38,524 bases of DNA from a virus: positions 1 through 38,524 of IMG/VR virus record IMGVR_UViG_3300044971_000726; one strand, given 5' to 3'. The notes under the pieces were generated by a model. That model had not been told where the DNA came from and ran no database searches. It saw nothing but the letters and a program-made list of their open reading frames with translations. Position 1 is the first letter of the stretch. Every line of letters begins with the position of its first letter. The position numbers were made by a program, and so were the translations under genes. Shown here in pieces: positions 1 through 6,124 of this stretch.

Positions 1-105
1 CCTCCGGTCGGGTGCTGTGCTACCCCAACGCCAAATTTGATGATGAAGGCAACGTGACGTACACCAAAGCAGCCTGGAAGCCCGCCGCCGACGCCAAGGA
101 GTGGC
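1..105. repeat. Terminal overlap, identical to 38420-38524
   Basis: The first 105 bases repeat the last 105 exactly, in direct orientation, inside the polymerase reading frame. This is the usual mark of a circular or circularly permuted genome assembled as a linear contig. A physical direct terminal repeat inside a coding gene is much less likely. Confidence 0.95.
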
Positions 106-359
106 CCCGCGCTCGTCTGTGGCGTGGTCTGGCTTGCGAGAATGTCACGCAAGCAGCAGCGCACGACATCCTGCGCCATTCACTGCGCCAGCTCGATGGC
201 GTGGTCCTACACGTCCATGATGAGATCGTCGTCGAGTGCCCCGAGGCCGAGGCCGAGGCGGTTGCTGCGCGTATGCACCAGATTATGTGTACGCCGCCTG
301 CATGGGCGGTTGGCCTGCCCTTGGCCGCTGAAGGTGTGACCACCACCCGTTATTCATAG
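1..359 (+). CDS. DNA polymerase I (family A), C-terminal end across the circular join
   Basis: This is the last part of the polymerase gene that starts at 36859; the reading frame joins exactly when position 38420 is laid on position 1. It holds motif C of the palm domain, VHDEIVVE, with the catalytic Asp at about residue 594 of the joined 639-residue protein. The frame is open from the first base and stops at 357-359. A GC-rich hairpin follows the stop. Seen: frame continuity and motif C. Known: the Asp of HDE is a metal ligand in all family A polymerases. Positions 1-105 are the same DNA as 38420-38524 and should be counted once. Confidence 0.95.
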   Translation, partial: SGRVLCYPNAKFDDEGNVTYTKAAWKPAADAKEWPRARLWRGLACENVTQAAAHDILRHSLRQLDGVVLHVHDEIVVECPEAEAEAVAARMHQIMCTPPAWAVGLPLAAEGVTTTRYS

Positions 360-368
360 CAAAAAGAA

Positions 369-393
369 AGCCCCGGCGGGTTAGGCCGGGGCT
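369..393. terminator. GC-rich hairpin between DNA polymerase and primase
   Basis: A perfect 9-bp stem, AGCCCCGGC with GCCGGGGCT, and a 7-nt loop lie ten bases after the polymerase stop. On the plus strand no T-run follows, so it would be at most a weak intrinsic terminator or an mRNA-stabilising 3' hairpin. On the minus strand the stem is followed by CTTTCTTTTT, the better terminator layout, although no minus-strand gene reads into it. It sits about 25 bases ahead of the primase ribosome binding site. Confidence 0.55.
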
Positions 394-418
394 AAAGTTC
401 CAACTAAAGGAGAAACCC

Positions 419-2719
419 GTGAAAGATTTCGTTGATCATCTTACCAGACTCGCCCCAGAGGGTGAAACTTTTTTGCTGGTAAGGCAAAAGCCCCAGCTTA
501 GAGAGGGCGAGATGCAGTACCACGCCGACGGCGCCATCAAGGCCACATGGCCCGCCATGCTGCCCACGGCCAAGGTCAAGCCCGACTGGGCCATCTATGG
601 CAACACCGCCAGCTTCATCATCGACCGCTTCAAGGACGGCCACGCCAGCGCCAGCGCGGCCAACTGCGAGTATGTGCTGGTGATGGTGCTGGACGACGTG
701 GGCGACCCTGACAAAGCCCCCAACGTCCCGCCGCTCGAGCCGACGTGGAAGATCGAAACCAGCCCCGGCTCGTTTCAGTGGGGCTACGTGTTCAGTGAGC
801 AGCCCACCAAGGCCGAGTTCAGCGCCGCCATCCGAGCCATTGCCGATGCTGGCTACACTGACCCCGGCGCTTGCAACGCTGTGCGCAATTTCCGCATTCC
901 CGGCTCGGTTAACATGAAGCCTGGCCGCAACAACTTTGCCGCCGAGCTGCGCGAGTTTCACCCCGAGCGTGACTTCACCCTCGAGCAGATTTGCGCCGCC
1001 CTGAACGTGACGCCCGGCCAAGCCGAGGACGCCTACCGCCCGATTCGCATCTCCGACGACGGCACAGACGACGTGATGGTCTGGCTTTCTGACAACGGTA
1101 TGCTGCTGTCCAAGCCCAACCAAGAGGGCTGGGCTGGCGTGATCTGCCCCAACAACGCCCAGCACACCGACGGCAACCCCGAGGGCCGCTACCTGCCCGC
1201 CAGCCGCGCCTACTGCTGCCTGCACTCGCATTGCATCGACCTTGATTCGTCCGTGTTCCTCAAATGGGTGGCCGACAACGGTGGCCCCAAGCACACCCCC
1301 GGCCTGCGTGAAGAGCTGCTGGCCGCTGCGATGGAGTCAGCCCTCAGTAAGCTGGCCCCGACGCCCGAGTACCCCGACGCTGCCGCCACTATCGTGGCCG
1401 AGGTCGAGCGCAAGGAGCTGGGCCGCGTCGAGAAGGAAGGCTGGTATGAGCGCTTCGCCTACCTGCAAGACGACGACGCCTACTTTGACATGCAAGAGCG
1501 CCGCGAAGTTAGCCGCGCCACTTTCAACGCGATTTTCCGGCACATCGGCTGCAACTCGATTCACGGTAAGCGCTCGAAAATCGAAGCTGCCACCAGTTTT
1601 GATGAGCACCGCCAGGCCAAGGGCGCCCGGTCGCTGGTCGGCCTGACCTACGCCCCCGGCGAGTCGATCCTCTGCGCCCGTGATGGCCTGGTGTACGGCA
1701 ACCGCTGGCGCGACGCCCGCCCCCCGGCCGTGGCCGGTGACGTCGGTCCTTGGCTGGCCCACGTCGAGCGCATGATCCCCGACGACCGTGAGCGCACACA
1801 CGTCCTGGACGTGATGGCCTTCAAGGTCCAAAACCCCAACCGCAAGATCAACCACGCCGTCTTGCATGGTGGCGCGCCCGGCGCCGGTAAAGACACCCTG
1901 TGGGCACCGTTCCTGTGGGCCATTGGTGGCGACGGCCTGGTTAACGTGTCCCTGGTGCGTAACGAAGAGCTGACCAGCCAATGGGGCTACGCCCTCGAGA
2001 CTGAGGTCATGGTGATCAATGAGCTGCGCCAGGCCGAAGCCAAAGACCGCCGCGCGCTTGAAAACCAATTGAAGCCCCTGATCGCTGCGCCCCCTGACAT
2101 GCTGCCGATTAACCGCAAGGGCCTGCACCCCTATATGGCCCTCAATCGTTTGTTTGTCCTGGCTTACTCCAACGAGCGCGTCGCGATCAATCTCCCCACC
2201 GAGGACCGCCGGTGGTTCGTTATCTGGTCCGACGCGGGGCGCATGTCCCCGACCGAGTCGGTCGGCCTGTGGGCTTGGTACAAGGCCGGCGGCATGTCCC
2301 GCGTGGCCGCGTGGCTGCACCAGCGCGACGTGTCCGCGTTTAACCCCGGCCTGCCCCCGATGATGACTGAAGCCAAGGCCATCATGGTAGAGGCGGGCAT
2401 GTCCGGCGCTGAATCGTTTCTGGCGGAGCTTATGCGCGCCCGCATCGGTGAATTCTCTAAAGGCGTCGTCGGCGCCCCTTGGCATGCCCTCTGCGACCGC
2501 CTGCAAGGGTCCGCGCCTGGCGCGATTAAAGTGGTCCAGGGCGCGTTATTGCACGCGCTAAAGGAAGCCGGCTGGGTTGACATGGGGCGCCTGAAATCGC
2601 GCCGCTATGACACCAAAAAGCATATCTTTTGCGCGCCTGATATGGTTGAAATGTCCCGGTCCGAATTACGCGATATGGTGGAAGACCCGCCCGCGTCAAT
2701 GCTGCAGCGCGTGAAATGA
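419..2719 (+). CDS. Primase-helicase fusion (PrimPol-like N-terminus, SF3/D5-like helicase)
   Basis: Replication protein of 766 aa that probably primes and unwinds DNA for the phage polymerase. The GTG start at 419 has a strong site (AAAGGAG) eight bases upstream. The N-terminal third looks like an archaeo-eukaryotic primase: an acidic motif VLDDVGDP, then SPGSFQWGY, then an Arg-rich FRIPGSVNMKPG segment. A possible zinc site follows (a CPNN...H and a CCLHSHC cluster, about residues 240-275). The C-terminal half is a P-loop helicase with Walker A GGAPGAGKDT (Lys about 491), a Walker B-like VMVINE and the sensor-like segment FVLAYSNE, resembling the DUF5906/VapE/D5 group. It lies directly downstream of the polymerase gene and ends at a strong terminator. 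Domain assignment is by motif only. Confidence 0.88.
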   Translation: MKDFVDHLTRLAPEGETFLLVRQKPQLREGEMQYHADGAIKATWPAMLPTAKVKPDWAIYGNTASFIIDRFKDGHASASAANCEYVLVMVLDDVGDPDKAPNVPPLEPTWKIETSPGSFQWGYVFSEQPTKAEFSAAIRAIADAGYTDPGACNAVRNFRIPGSVNMKPGRNNFAAELREFHPERDFTLEQICAALNVTPGQAEDAYRPIRISDDGTDDVMVWLSDNGMLLSKPNQEGWAGVICPNNAQHTDGNPEGRYLPASRAYCCLHSHCIDLDSSVFLKWVADNGGPKHTPGLREELLAAAMESALSKLAPTPEYPDAAATIVAEVERKELGRVEKEGWYERFAYLQDDDAYFDMQERREVSRATFNAIFRHIGCNSIHGKRSKIEAATSFDEHRQAKGARSLVGLTYAPGESILCARDGLVYGNRWRDARPPAVAGDVGPWLAHVERMIPDDRERTHVLDVMAFKVQNPNRKINHAVLHGGAPGAGKDTLWAPFLWAIGGDGLVNVSLVRNEELTSQWGYALETEVMVINELRQAEAKDRRALENQLKPLIAAPPDMLPINRKGLHPYMALNRLFVLAYSNERVAINLPTEDRRWFVIWSDAGRMSPTESVGLWAWYKAGGMSRVAAWLHQRDVSAFNPGLPPMMTEAKAIMVEAGMSGAESFLAELMRARIGEFSKGVVGAPWHALCDRLQGSAPGAIKVVQGALLHALKEAGWVDMGRLKSRRYDTKKHIFCAPDMVEMSRSELRDMVEDPPASMLQRVK

Positions 2720-2721
2720 AT

Positions 2722-2745
2722 AAGGGGCCGTTTGGCCCCTTTTTT
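2722..2745 (+). terminator. Intrinsic terminator after the primase-helicase
   Basis: An 8-bp stem AAGGGGCC/GGCCCCTT with a GTTT loop is followed by a run of T, three bases after the primase stop. It is a classic rho-independent terminator for the plus-strand replication transcript. The minus-strand gene cluster ends at its T-tract, so it also marks the convergent junction; read on the minus strand it lacks a good U-run. Confidence 0.9.
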
Positions 2746-2803
2746 ATATGTTCAAGATCACTGCAAGCAGCGCGGCCACCACGGCCGCCAGCGCCGCGAT
2801 CAT
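2744..2803 (-). CDS. Hydrophobic microprotein, 19 aa
   Basis: A 19-codon frame, MIAALAAVVAALLAVILNI, that is almost entirely one hydrophobic helix. Its ATG overlaps the stop of the upstream gene as ATGA (2800-2803), so translation is probably coupled. GGGTT lies about 7-8 bases upstream. The stop abuts the terminator of the convergent primase gene. The length just fits a single membrane span. No family is recognised, and a peptide this short could be a chance frame; coupling and uniform hydrophobicity are the case for it. Confidence 0.45.
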   Translation of the reverse strand: MIAALAAVVAALLAVILNI

Positions 2804-3177
2804 GGTGCAACCCGATCGGCTAATATCTCCCGCAGCGTAATTTCGCCTTCGATCTCCGCAACGCAAACCGGAAATGTCGGATCATAGCCCTCCGGCGTGC
2901 GGTTAACTGCCGGTTCGAATGCGCAGGGCGCCAAGTGTAGGCGCGCGCGGTTTAACGCTGTGTAAGCCGTCACATAATCTGACGTGAGCATGACGCGCGG
3001 ATTGAATTGGGGATAATCGCGCTTCGCGCTGTGGTGCTTGTCAATGCCTTTTGGCCGGTCCAGCTTCGCGCCCCTTTTGCCTTTCGACTTGTCGATTGTG
3101 GCCAATAAATCGTGGATAGCTGGCGCGTTTTCGGGCTTAACCGTAAACGACGCGCGGCCGTGTTTGATTGTGATCAT
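2800..3177 (-). CDS. Hypothetical phage protein, 125 aa
   Basis: No family recognised. The ATG at 3177 is preferred because AAAGGA sits seven bases upstream; an open frame continues further upstream without a better start. The N-terminus is basic (a run containing KSKGKRGAKLDR), the middle is mixed, and the C-terminus is acidic (EIEGEITLREIL). No signal peptide or membrane segment is visible. It is the sixth of seven genes in the minus-strand cluster. The position of such clusters beside replication genes suggests early expression, but that is inference. Confidence 0.65.
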   Translation of the reverse strand: MITIKHGRASFTVKPENAPAIHDLLATIDKSKGKRGAKLDRPKGIDKHHSAKRDYPQFNPRVMLTSDYVTAYTALNRARLHLAPCAFEPAVNRTPEGYDPTFPVCVAEIEGEITLREILADRVAP

Positions 3178-3194
3178 TTTGAGTCCTTTCAGGG

Positions 3195-3479
3195 TTATAA
3201 GAGTGCATCGGGCAAACTGGCGCGGATTTCCGTCGGTGTCCACGGTACCGGCCCGGCCGCGTCGGGGAATGGCCACACTACAAAATCTTGTAGGTCCGCG
3301 CGCATGACTGAATAAGGCCCGGTTTTGAACAGCGCGTAGTATTGGAAATAGATTTCCATTAGTTCTACGGGTTTACCCTTGTAGTGACCTTTGGCGCCCG
3401 GCCGTGGCCATGTTTCGCGCGTAGGGTATCGGTCCGGCCGTGGGTTATGCTTGTAACCCGGTATTGGTGATTCAATCAT
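3195..3479 (-). CDS. Hypothetical phage protein, 94 aa
   Basis: Small protein rich in Pro, Tyr and Trp (N-terminus MIESPIPGYKHNPRPDRY; a central MEIYFQYYALF). The ATG at 3479 has an AAAAGGG site eight bases upstream. It lies 17 bases from the next gene in the same direction and 12 from the previous one, typical operon spacing. No motif, signal peptide or clear membrane segment is visible and no family is recognised. Confidence 0.6.
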   Translation of the reverse strand: MIESPIPGYKHNPRPDRYPTRETWPRPGAKGHYKGKPVELMEIYFQYYALFKTGPYSVMRADLQDFVVWPFPDAAGPVPWTPTEIRASLPDALL

Positions 3480-3491
3480 GCTGCAACCCTT

Positions 3492-3701
3492 TTACAGTGC
3501 GGCGCGCGCGGCCAGCGCTTCGCTAATTTGGCCGTCGCGCGCCAGATAGTCAACAAAATCGACAAATGCGCATCGGGTATCGGTGCAATAGTCGCGCTGG
3601 GTTTTATCCTGGCGGGTCCAATCGCGCGCCGGGTAGCGCTTACGATTTGCGGCCGGATGCGCTGCCCAAAAAGCCGCGCGGATTTGCTTTTGATTGGTCA
3701 T
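3492..3701 (-). CDS. Hypothetical small protein, 69 aa
   Basis: The frame is open much further upstream, but the ATG at 3701 is preferred because it gives a compact protein, MTNQKQIRAAFWAAHP..., that does not overlap the upstream gene (ending at 3770). The N-terminus FWAAHPAANRKRYPARDW followed by CAFVDFVDYLARDGQIS is a pattern common in small phage accessory proteins, but I cannot name a family. The only site is weak (AGAG, nine bases upstream). Confidence 0.6.
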   Translation of the reverse strand: MTNQKQIRAAFWAAHPAANRKRYPARDWTRQDKTQRDYCTDTRCAFVDFVDYLARDGQISEALAARAAL

Positions 3702-3769
3702 AGTGTTTACTCTACTGTTACCGGACCGATTGTCCGCATATGCGGCCACACGGCCGCATACACTGAAAA

Positions 3770-4525
3770 TCACGCGGCCGTCAATTTGATAACGCGCTTT
3801 TGGTGGCCTGTAGCGTGGTCCGCAATGACGATATCGCGCGCTTGTATGCTTGTACCCGCGCACAATGTGCATTTGGCGCATGTGGATTTTTTGCCCCCTT
3901 CAACCGATGCCGGGCAAATCGTTTCGCCGGGTTGACGGTCAACACCGACAGAAACCCGGAAAACCCGCATACCCATAAGATTAGCGCGCGCGGCCTGATC
4001 GATGTTATCGGCCGATGCCATTACAAGTGGTGCCCACGCGGCCGCATCAAAGCGCGGGTTTTGCCATTGGTGAGTGTACCCACGGCGCCCGGCCGCGTAG
4101 CGTGTGATTTGGGCCCACATGCGGACCGGCGCCGCGAATGGGTCCCCATAGGTGCCTAAGCGCACAATTTTGCCCGCCAGGGCGCGCGCGATTGTGGCCG
4201 GATCCGCTTTTGTATATCGGCCGCGCTTATATGCGTTAAAAACCGATAAGACGGACCGGCCGACGTTTACATAACATGGGGCTTCGCCGGTTTCGTTTGC
4301 CACAATCGGCCGGTGCACGCAATCCCCACAAATTGACGCGTCGGCGCCGGTTTTAAGCGCGTCGGTAGGCGCGATATCGGACCGGATAATGAAAGTTTGT
4401 ACAAGCGCGCCGGTTTTTTCGTTTTCGCTATCGCTGTCAATTTTGTTAACAATGACCACGATAGGCGCGCCGTCGATCTCAGATGGACCCTCATACGCGA
4501 TAAAACCCAAAAATTTGTTAGTCAT
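3770..4525 (-). CDS. Cys-rich phage protein, DUF7227-like, 251 aa
   Basis: The largest protein of the minus-strand accessory cluster. The ATG at 4525 lies two bases after the stop of the 31-aa gene, so translation is probably coupled; TGGGG is upstream. Cysteines are arranged as CGDCVHR (about residue 83), a single Cys in PCYVN, a Cys in ICPAS, and CAKCTLC near the C-terminus (about 230), a spacing that suggests one or two metal sites. The region reading VGRSVLSVFNAYKRGRY and the overall pattern recall a family widespread in phages and of unknown function. Confidence in the gene is high; the family name is from memory. Confidence 0.75.
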   Translation of the reverse strand: MTNKFLGFIAYEGPSEIDGAPIVVIVNKIDSDSENEKTGALVQTFIIRSDIAPTDALKTGADASICGDCVHRPIVANETGEAPCYVNVGRSVLSVFNAYKRGRYTKADPATIARALAGKIVRLGTYGDPFAAPVRMWAQITRYAAGRRGYTHQWQNPRFDAAAWAPLVMASADNIDQAARANLMGMRVFRVSVGVDRQPGETICPASVEGGKKSTCAKCTLCAGTSIQARDIVIADHATGHQKRVIKLTAA

Positions 4526-4527
4526 GT

Positions 4528-4623
4528 TCAAGCCCCATAAAAGTAGAAGAAACCGGCAAACGGCGCGCCGATGCAAAGCGCGAAAAGCGCTGCGTGGAAA
4601 AGATCGATAAAAAACTGTTTCAT
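4528..4623 (-). CDS. Small membrane peptide, 31 aa
   Basis: ATG at 4623 with a strong AAAGGA site eight bases upstream. The peptide starts MKQFFIDLFHAALFALCIG and continues APFAGFFYFYGA, a short polar start and then one hydrophobic, aromatic-rich segment long enough for a single membrane span. Its stop is two bases before the ATG of the Cys-rich gene. It is too short for normal gene calling, but the ribosome site and spacing support it. Function unknown; phage membrane peptides of this size include lysis inhibitors and superinfection or anti-defence factors (inference). Confidence 0.65.
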   Translation of the reverse strand: MKQFFIDLFHAALFALCIGAPFAGFFYFYGA

Positions 4624-4673
4624 GGTTTTGGTCCTTTAGTTGGTAACGCGGCCGGTGGCCGCGCGGGTTTTGA

Positions 4674-4862
4674 TTAGCAGCGGAAATCAGGGTGCGAATG
4701 CAAACCTAATTCAACAGCAAGCGCCATTAGCGCGGCGCGATCAGCGATCAAGCTGATATGCGCGCGAATCATCGCGCTAAGTTGGCGCGCGGCGCTTGAC
4801 TTGTTACCGGCGGCGGCGTGCTTTTTAATCATCTCAATTTGGCGGGTTTGTTGGTTAGTCAT
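4674..4862 (-). CDS. Hypothetical small helical protein, 62 aa
   Basis: First gene of the minus-strand cluster. Sequence MTNQQTRQIEMIKKHAAAG..., rich in Ala, with a predicted helical pattern through SSAARQLSAMIRAHISLIAD. A weak GAAAG site precedes the ATG at 4862. The untranslated leader would be about 60 nt if the TACAAT element at 4928-4933 is its -10 box. No family recognised. Confidence 0.65.
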   Translation of the reverse strand: MTNQQTRQIEMIKKHAAAGNKSSAARQLSAMIRAHISLIADRAALMALAVELGLHSHPDFRC

Positions 4863-4923
4863 ACAGTACTTTCACGGGTTTTGTTGAACACATGTGTAGT
4901 GTAAGTGATTTCCGCCCATAAAT

Positions 4924-4933
4924 GTGCATTGTA
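4924..4933 (-). promoter_or_regulatory. Possible -10 element for the minus-strand cluster
   Basis: On the minus strand this reads TACAATGCAC, with TACAAT five of six to the -10 consensus. The same 10-mer occurs on the plus strand at 5479-5488, just before the terminase operon, so the two form an inverted pair at both edges of the non-coding region, each at a suitable distance from the first gene of its operon. No good -35 is seen at either; a phage activator or a chance pair is possible. Confidence 0.4.
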
Positions 4934-5044
4934 AGGCTGTTTGTTACAAACTGTTACATGTGGACGCGGTGGATCGATTGTGGACGGCGAAAAAGCGCGG
5001 GCGGTGTCCACGTGGCGAGCCCCTATTTATGCGGGTTGTAGGGG

Positions 5045-5062
5045 TTTGTGGACAATGTGGAC
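5045..5062 (-). repeat. Inverted 18-bp copy of the origin repeat
   Basis: TTTGTGGACAATGTGGAC is the exact reverse complement of the last 18 bases of the 26-bp repeat at 5226-5251 and 5329-5354. It holds two heptamers nine bases apart. Confidence 0.9.
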
Positions 5063-5134
5063 TATTAGATGAAATGTTACAAAAAAATAACTGCTTAAAA
5101 AATAGGCAATTAGGGTCTAGCGAATTTAATTGCC

Positions 5135-5161
5135 TGTCCAAACTGTCCACAGTGTCCACAA
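5135..5161 (+). repeat. Three tandem 9-bp heptamer units
   Basis: TGTCCAAAC, TGTCCACAG and TGTCCACAA follow one another with a strict 9-base period. The first is degenerate at its seventh base. The phasing is the same as in the 26-bp repeats. Confidence 0.85.
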
Positions 5162-5225
5162 GTCACCGCGCCCACAGCGCCGCGTGATCTAGCGCTAAGT
5201 TTAAGTTAGTAGGCACTAACCTAAA

Positions 5226-5251
5226 TGTGGACTGTCCACATTGTCCACAAA
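5226..5251 (+). repeat. 26-bp direct repeat, copy 1
   Basis: Begins TGTGGACTGTCCACA, a perfect 7-bp palindrome around one T, followed by a third heptamer in TTGTCCACAA. It is identical to 5329-5354. Confidence 0.92.
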
Positions 5252-5328
5252 CTACAGTTTATACAGTGGTGTGTTTGCATACAGTACTGGATAAACGTAC
5301 ATGCGCACTGCCAGGGCTGACGGCTGTT

Positions 5329-5354
5329 TGTGGACTGTCCACATTGTCCACAAA
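5329..5354 (+). repeat. 26-bp direct repeat, copy 2
   Basis: Exact copy of 5226-5251, starting 103 bases downstream. The conserved block is a palindromic pair of heptamers plus one further unit in direct orientation. Confidence 0.92.
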
Positions 5355-5450
5355 ATGTTAGTAAGCACACACTGACCAGGTGGTGGCTTTGAGCAGAGGG
5401 GGAGGGGGTAGGGCCGAGCAAAAGGGCCTAGCAAAAACGTAGCGTTCACG

Positions 5451-5475
5451 AACAATTTTTTATTTTTTAAAAAAT
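5451..5475. other. AT-rich tract, candidate unwinding element
   Basis: 24 of 25 bases are A or T, next to the heptamer array and 38 bases before the terminase small-subunit start. In an origin this would be the duplex-unwinding element; it could equally be an UP element for the late promoter (-10 candidate TACAAT at 5479-5484). Confidence 0.5.
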
Positions 5476-5478
5476 GCC

Positions 5479-5488
5479 TACAATGCAC
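5479..5488 (+). promoter_or_regulatory. Possible -10 element of the late operon
   Basis: TACAATGCAC with TACAAT as the -10-like hexamer; the predicted start of transcription would be about 20 bases before the small terminase ATG at 5513. The upstream 17-base position holds only a T-run, so it would be a weak or activator-dependent promoter. Confidence 0.4.
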
Positions 5489-5512
5489 TCACGCAATTAA
5501 CTGGCGGCTCAA

Positions 5513-5920
5513 ATGAGATCACTACCACTATCAATCCGCGAAGTCAAAGCCACAGAGGCCACGCTTAACCGCATTTACGACGCAGCCAAAATCGGCTTAA
5601 AGGGCGACACGCTTGCCCTGGCTGCTGGACTGCTCCCCGCTGAGTACCGACAACTGTGTGTGCTGGACCCCATCGCCGAGATGGCAGCGCAAAAAGGCAA
5701 AGCCGACGGCGAACGCCAACTGAGCGAAGTCATGCACGAAGCAGCGCTGGGCGGCGACTCCAAGGCGGCGCTAGAAATCTTGAAGCACCAACACGGCTGG
5801 GTGGCCAAGCAGGCCATCACCGTCGATGTCGAGCAGCGCATCTCCATCACAGGGGCGCTGGCCGAGGCGGCCAAGCGGGCCGCGCCTGTGATCGACGTCA
5901 CAGACGTGGAAGCAAAATAA
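5513..5920 (+). CDS. Terminase small subunit (TerS), 135 aa
   Basis: Likely DNA-recognition subunit of the packaging motor. The assignment rests on position, two genes ahead of the large terminase at the head of the late block, on size, and on sequence character: a helical N-terminal half (ATLNRIYDAAKIGLKGDTLA, where a helix-turn-helix would lie), a central Ala-rich helical region and EILKHQHGW, a segment common in small terminases. The C-terminus has a short beta-like stretch (ISITGALAEAAKR). ATG at 5513 with GGCGG upstream. The next gene starts directly after its stop. Confidence 0.72.
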   Translation: MRSLPLSIREVKATEATLNRIYDAAKIGLKGDTLALAAGLLPAEYRQLCVLDPIAEMAAQKGKADGERQLSEVMHEAALGGDSKAALEILKHQHGWVAKQAITVDVEQRISITGALAEAAKRAAPVIDVTDVEAK

Positions 5921-6124
5921 ATGCGTAACTTTTTTAAAACTTTTTGGGTTAAACAATACTTTAAAAATTTTCGTTGGTATCGCCGTTGGTACGGAGGCCG
6001 TTGGGAATACCACTTTATTGACATTTGCCATGCCTCAATGTGGCTTGACATGCACCCTGACCGCAAATGGCCTGACTACCGTCAGCCGTGTTCAGTTGGC
6101 GCGCCTGTGGTTGAGGATTACTAA
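5921..6124 (+). CDS. Small basic aromatic-rich protein, 67 aa
   Basis: Lies between the two terminase genes; its ATG follows the TerS stop with no gap and its TAA shares one base with the TerL ATG. Unusually rich in Phe, Trp, Tyr and Arg (MRNFFKTFWVKQYFKNF, then RWYRRWYGGRW). It has a basic N-terminus and a Cys/His-containing middle (FIDICHASMWLDMH). Possibly a nucleic-acid-binding accessory of packaging, but no family is recognised. The short AT-rich start (TTTTTTAAAAC) differs from its neighbours. Confidence 0.55.
   Translation: MRNFFKTFWVKQYFKNFRWYRRWYGGRWEYHFIDICHASMWLDMHPDRKWPDYRQPCSVGAPVVEDY

Larger units (their letters stand above)
4863..5512. other. Non-coding region with putative replication origin
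   Basis: 650 bases without a convincing gene, between the divergent minus-strand cluster and the terminase operon. It holds 13 exact copies of TGTCCAC or its complement GTGGACA plus one near copy, between 4959 and 5352, several of them in tandem with a 9-base period, and an almost pure A/T tract at 5451-5475. TTGTCCACA (5241-5249, 5344-5352, inverted at 5047-5055) differs by one base from the bacterial DnaA box TTATCCACA. Repeated initiator-type boxes beside an AT-rich tract are what an origin looks like. Assignment as origin is inference; the repeats are seen directly. Confidence 0.7.

Noticed and set aside
404-2506. Long antisense frames of 296 and 389 aa opposite the primase-helicase
   Set aside because: Both mirror the GC-rich third positions of a clear primase-helicase and have no family motifs or ribosome sites.
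2800-4862. GCGCGC/CGGCCG enrichment as proof of foreign origin
   Set aside because: The ejection-protein genes around 26900-28700 are also rich in GCGCGC, so composition alone does not mark the island as transferred.
4924-5488. Several 66-87 aa frames in the origin region
   Set aside because: They run through the repeated heptamers, lack ribosome sites and give Cys/Thr-rich nonsense; the repeat array explains the open frames.
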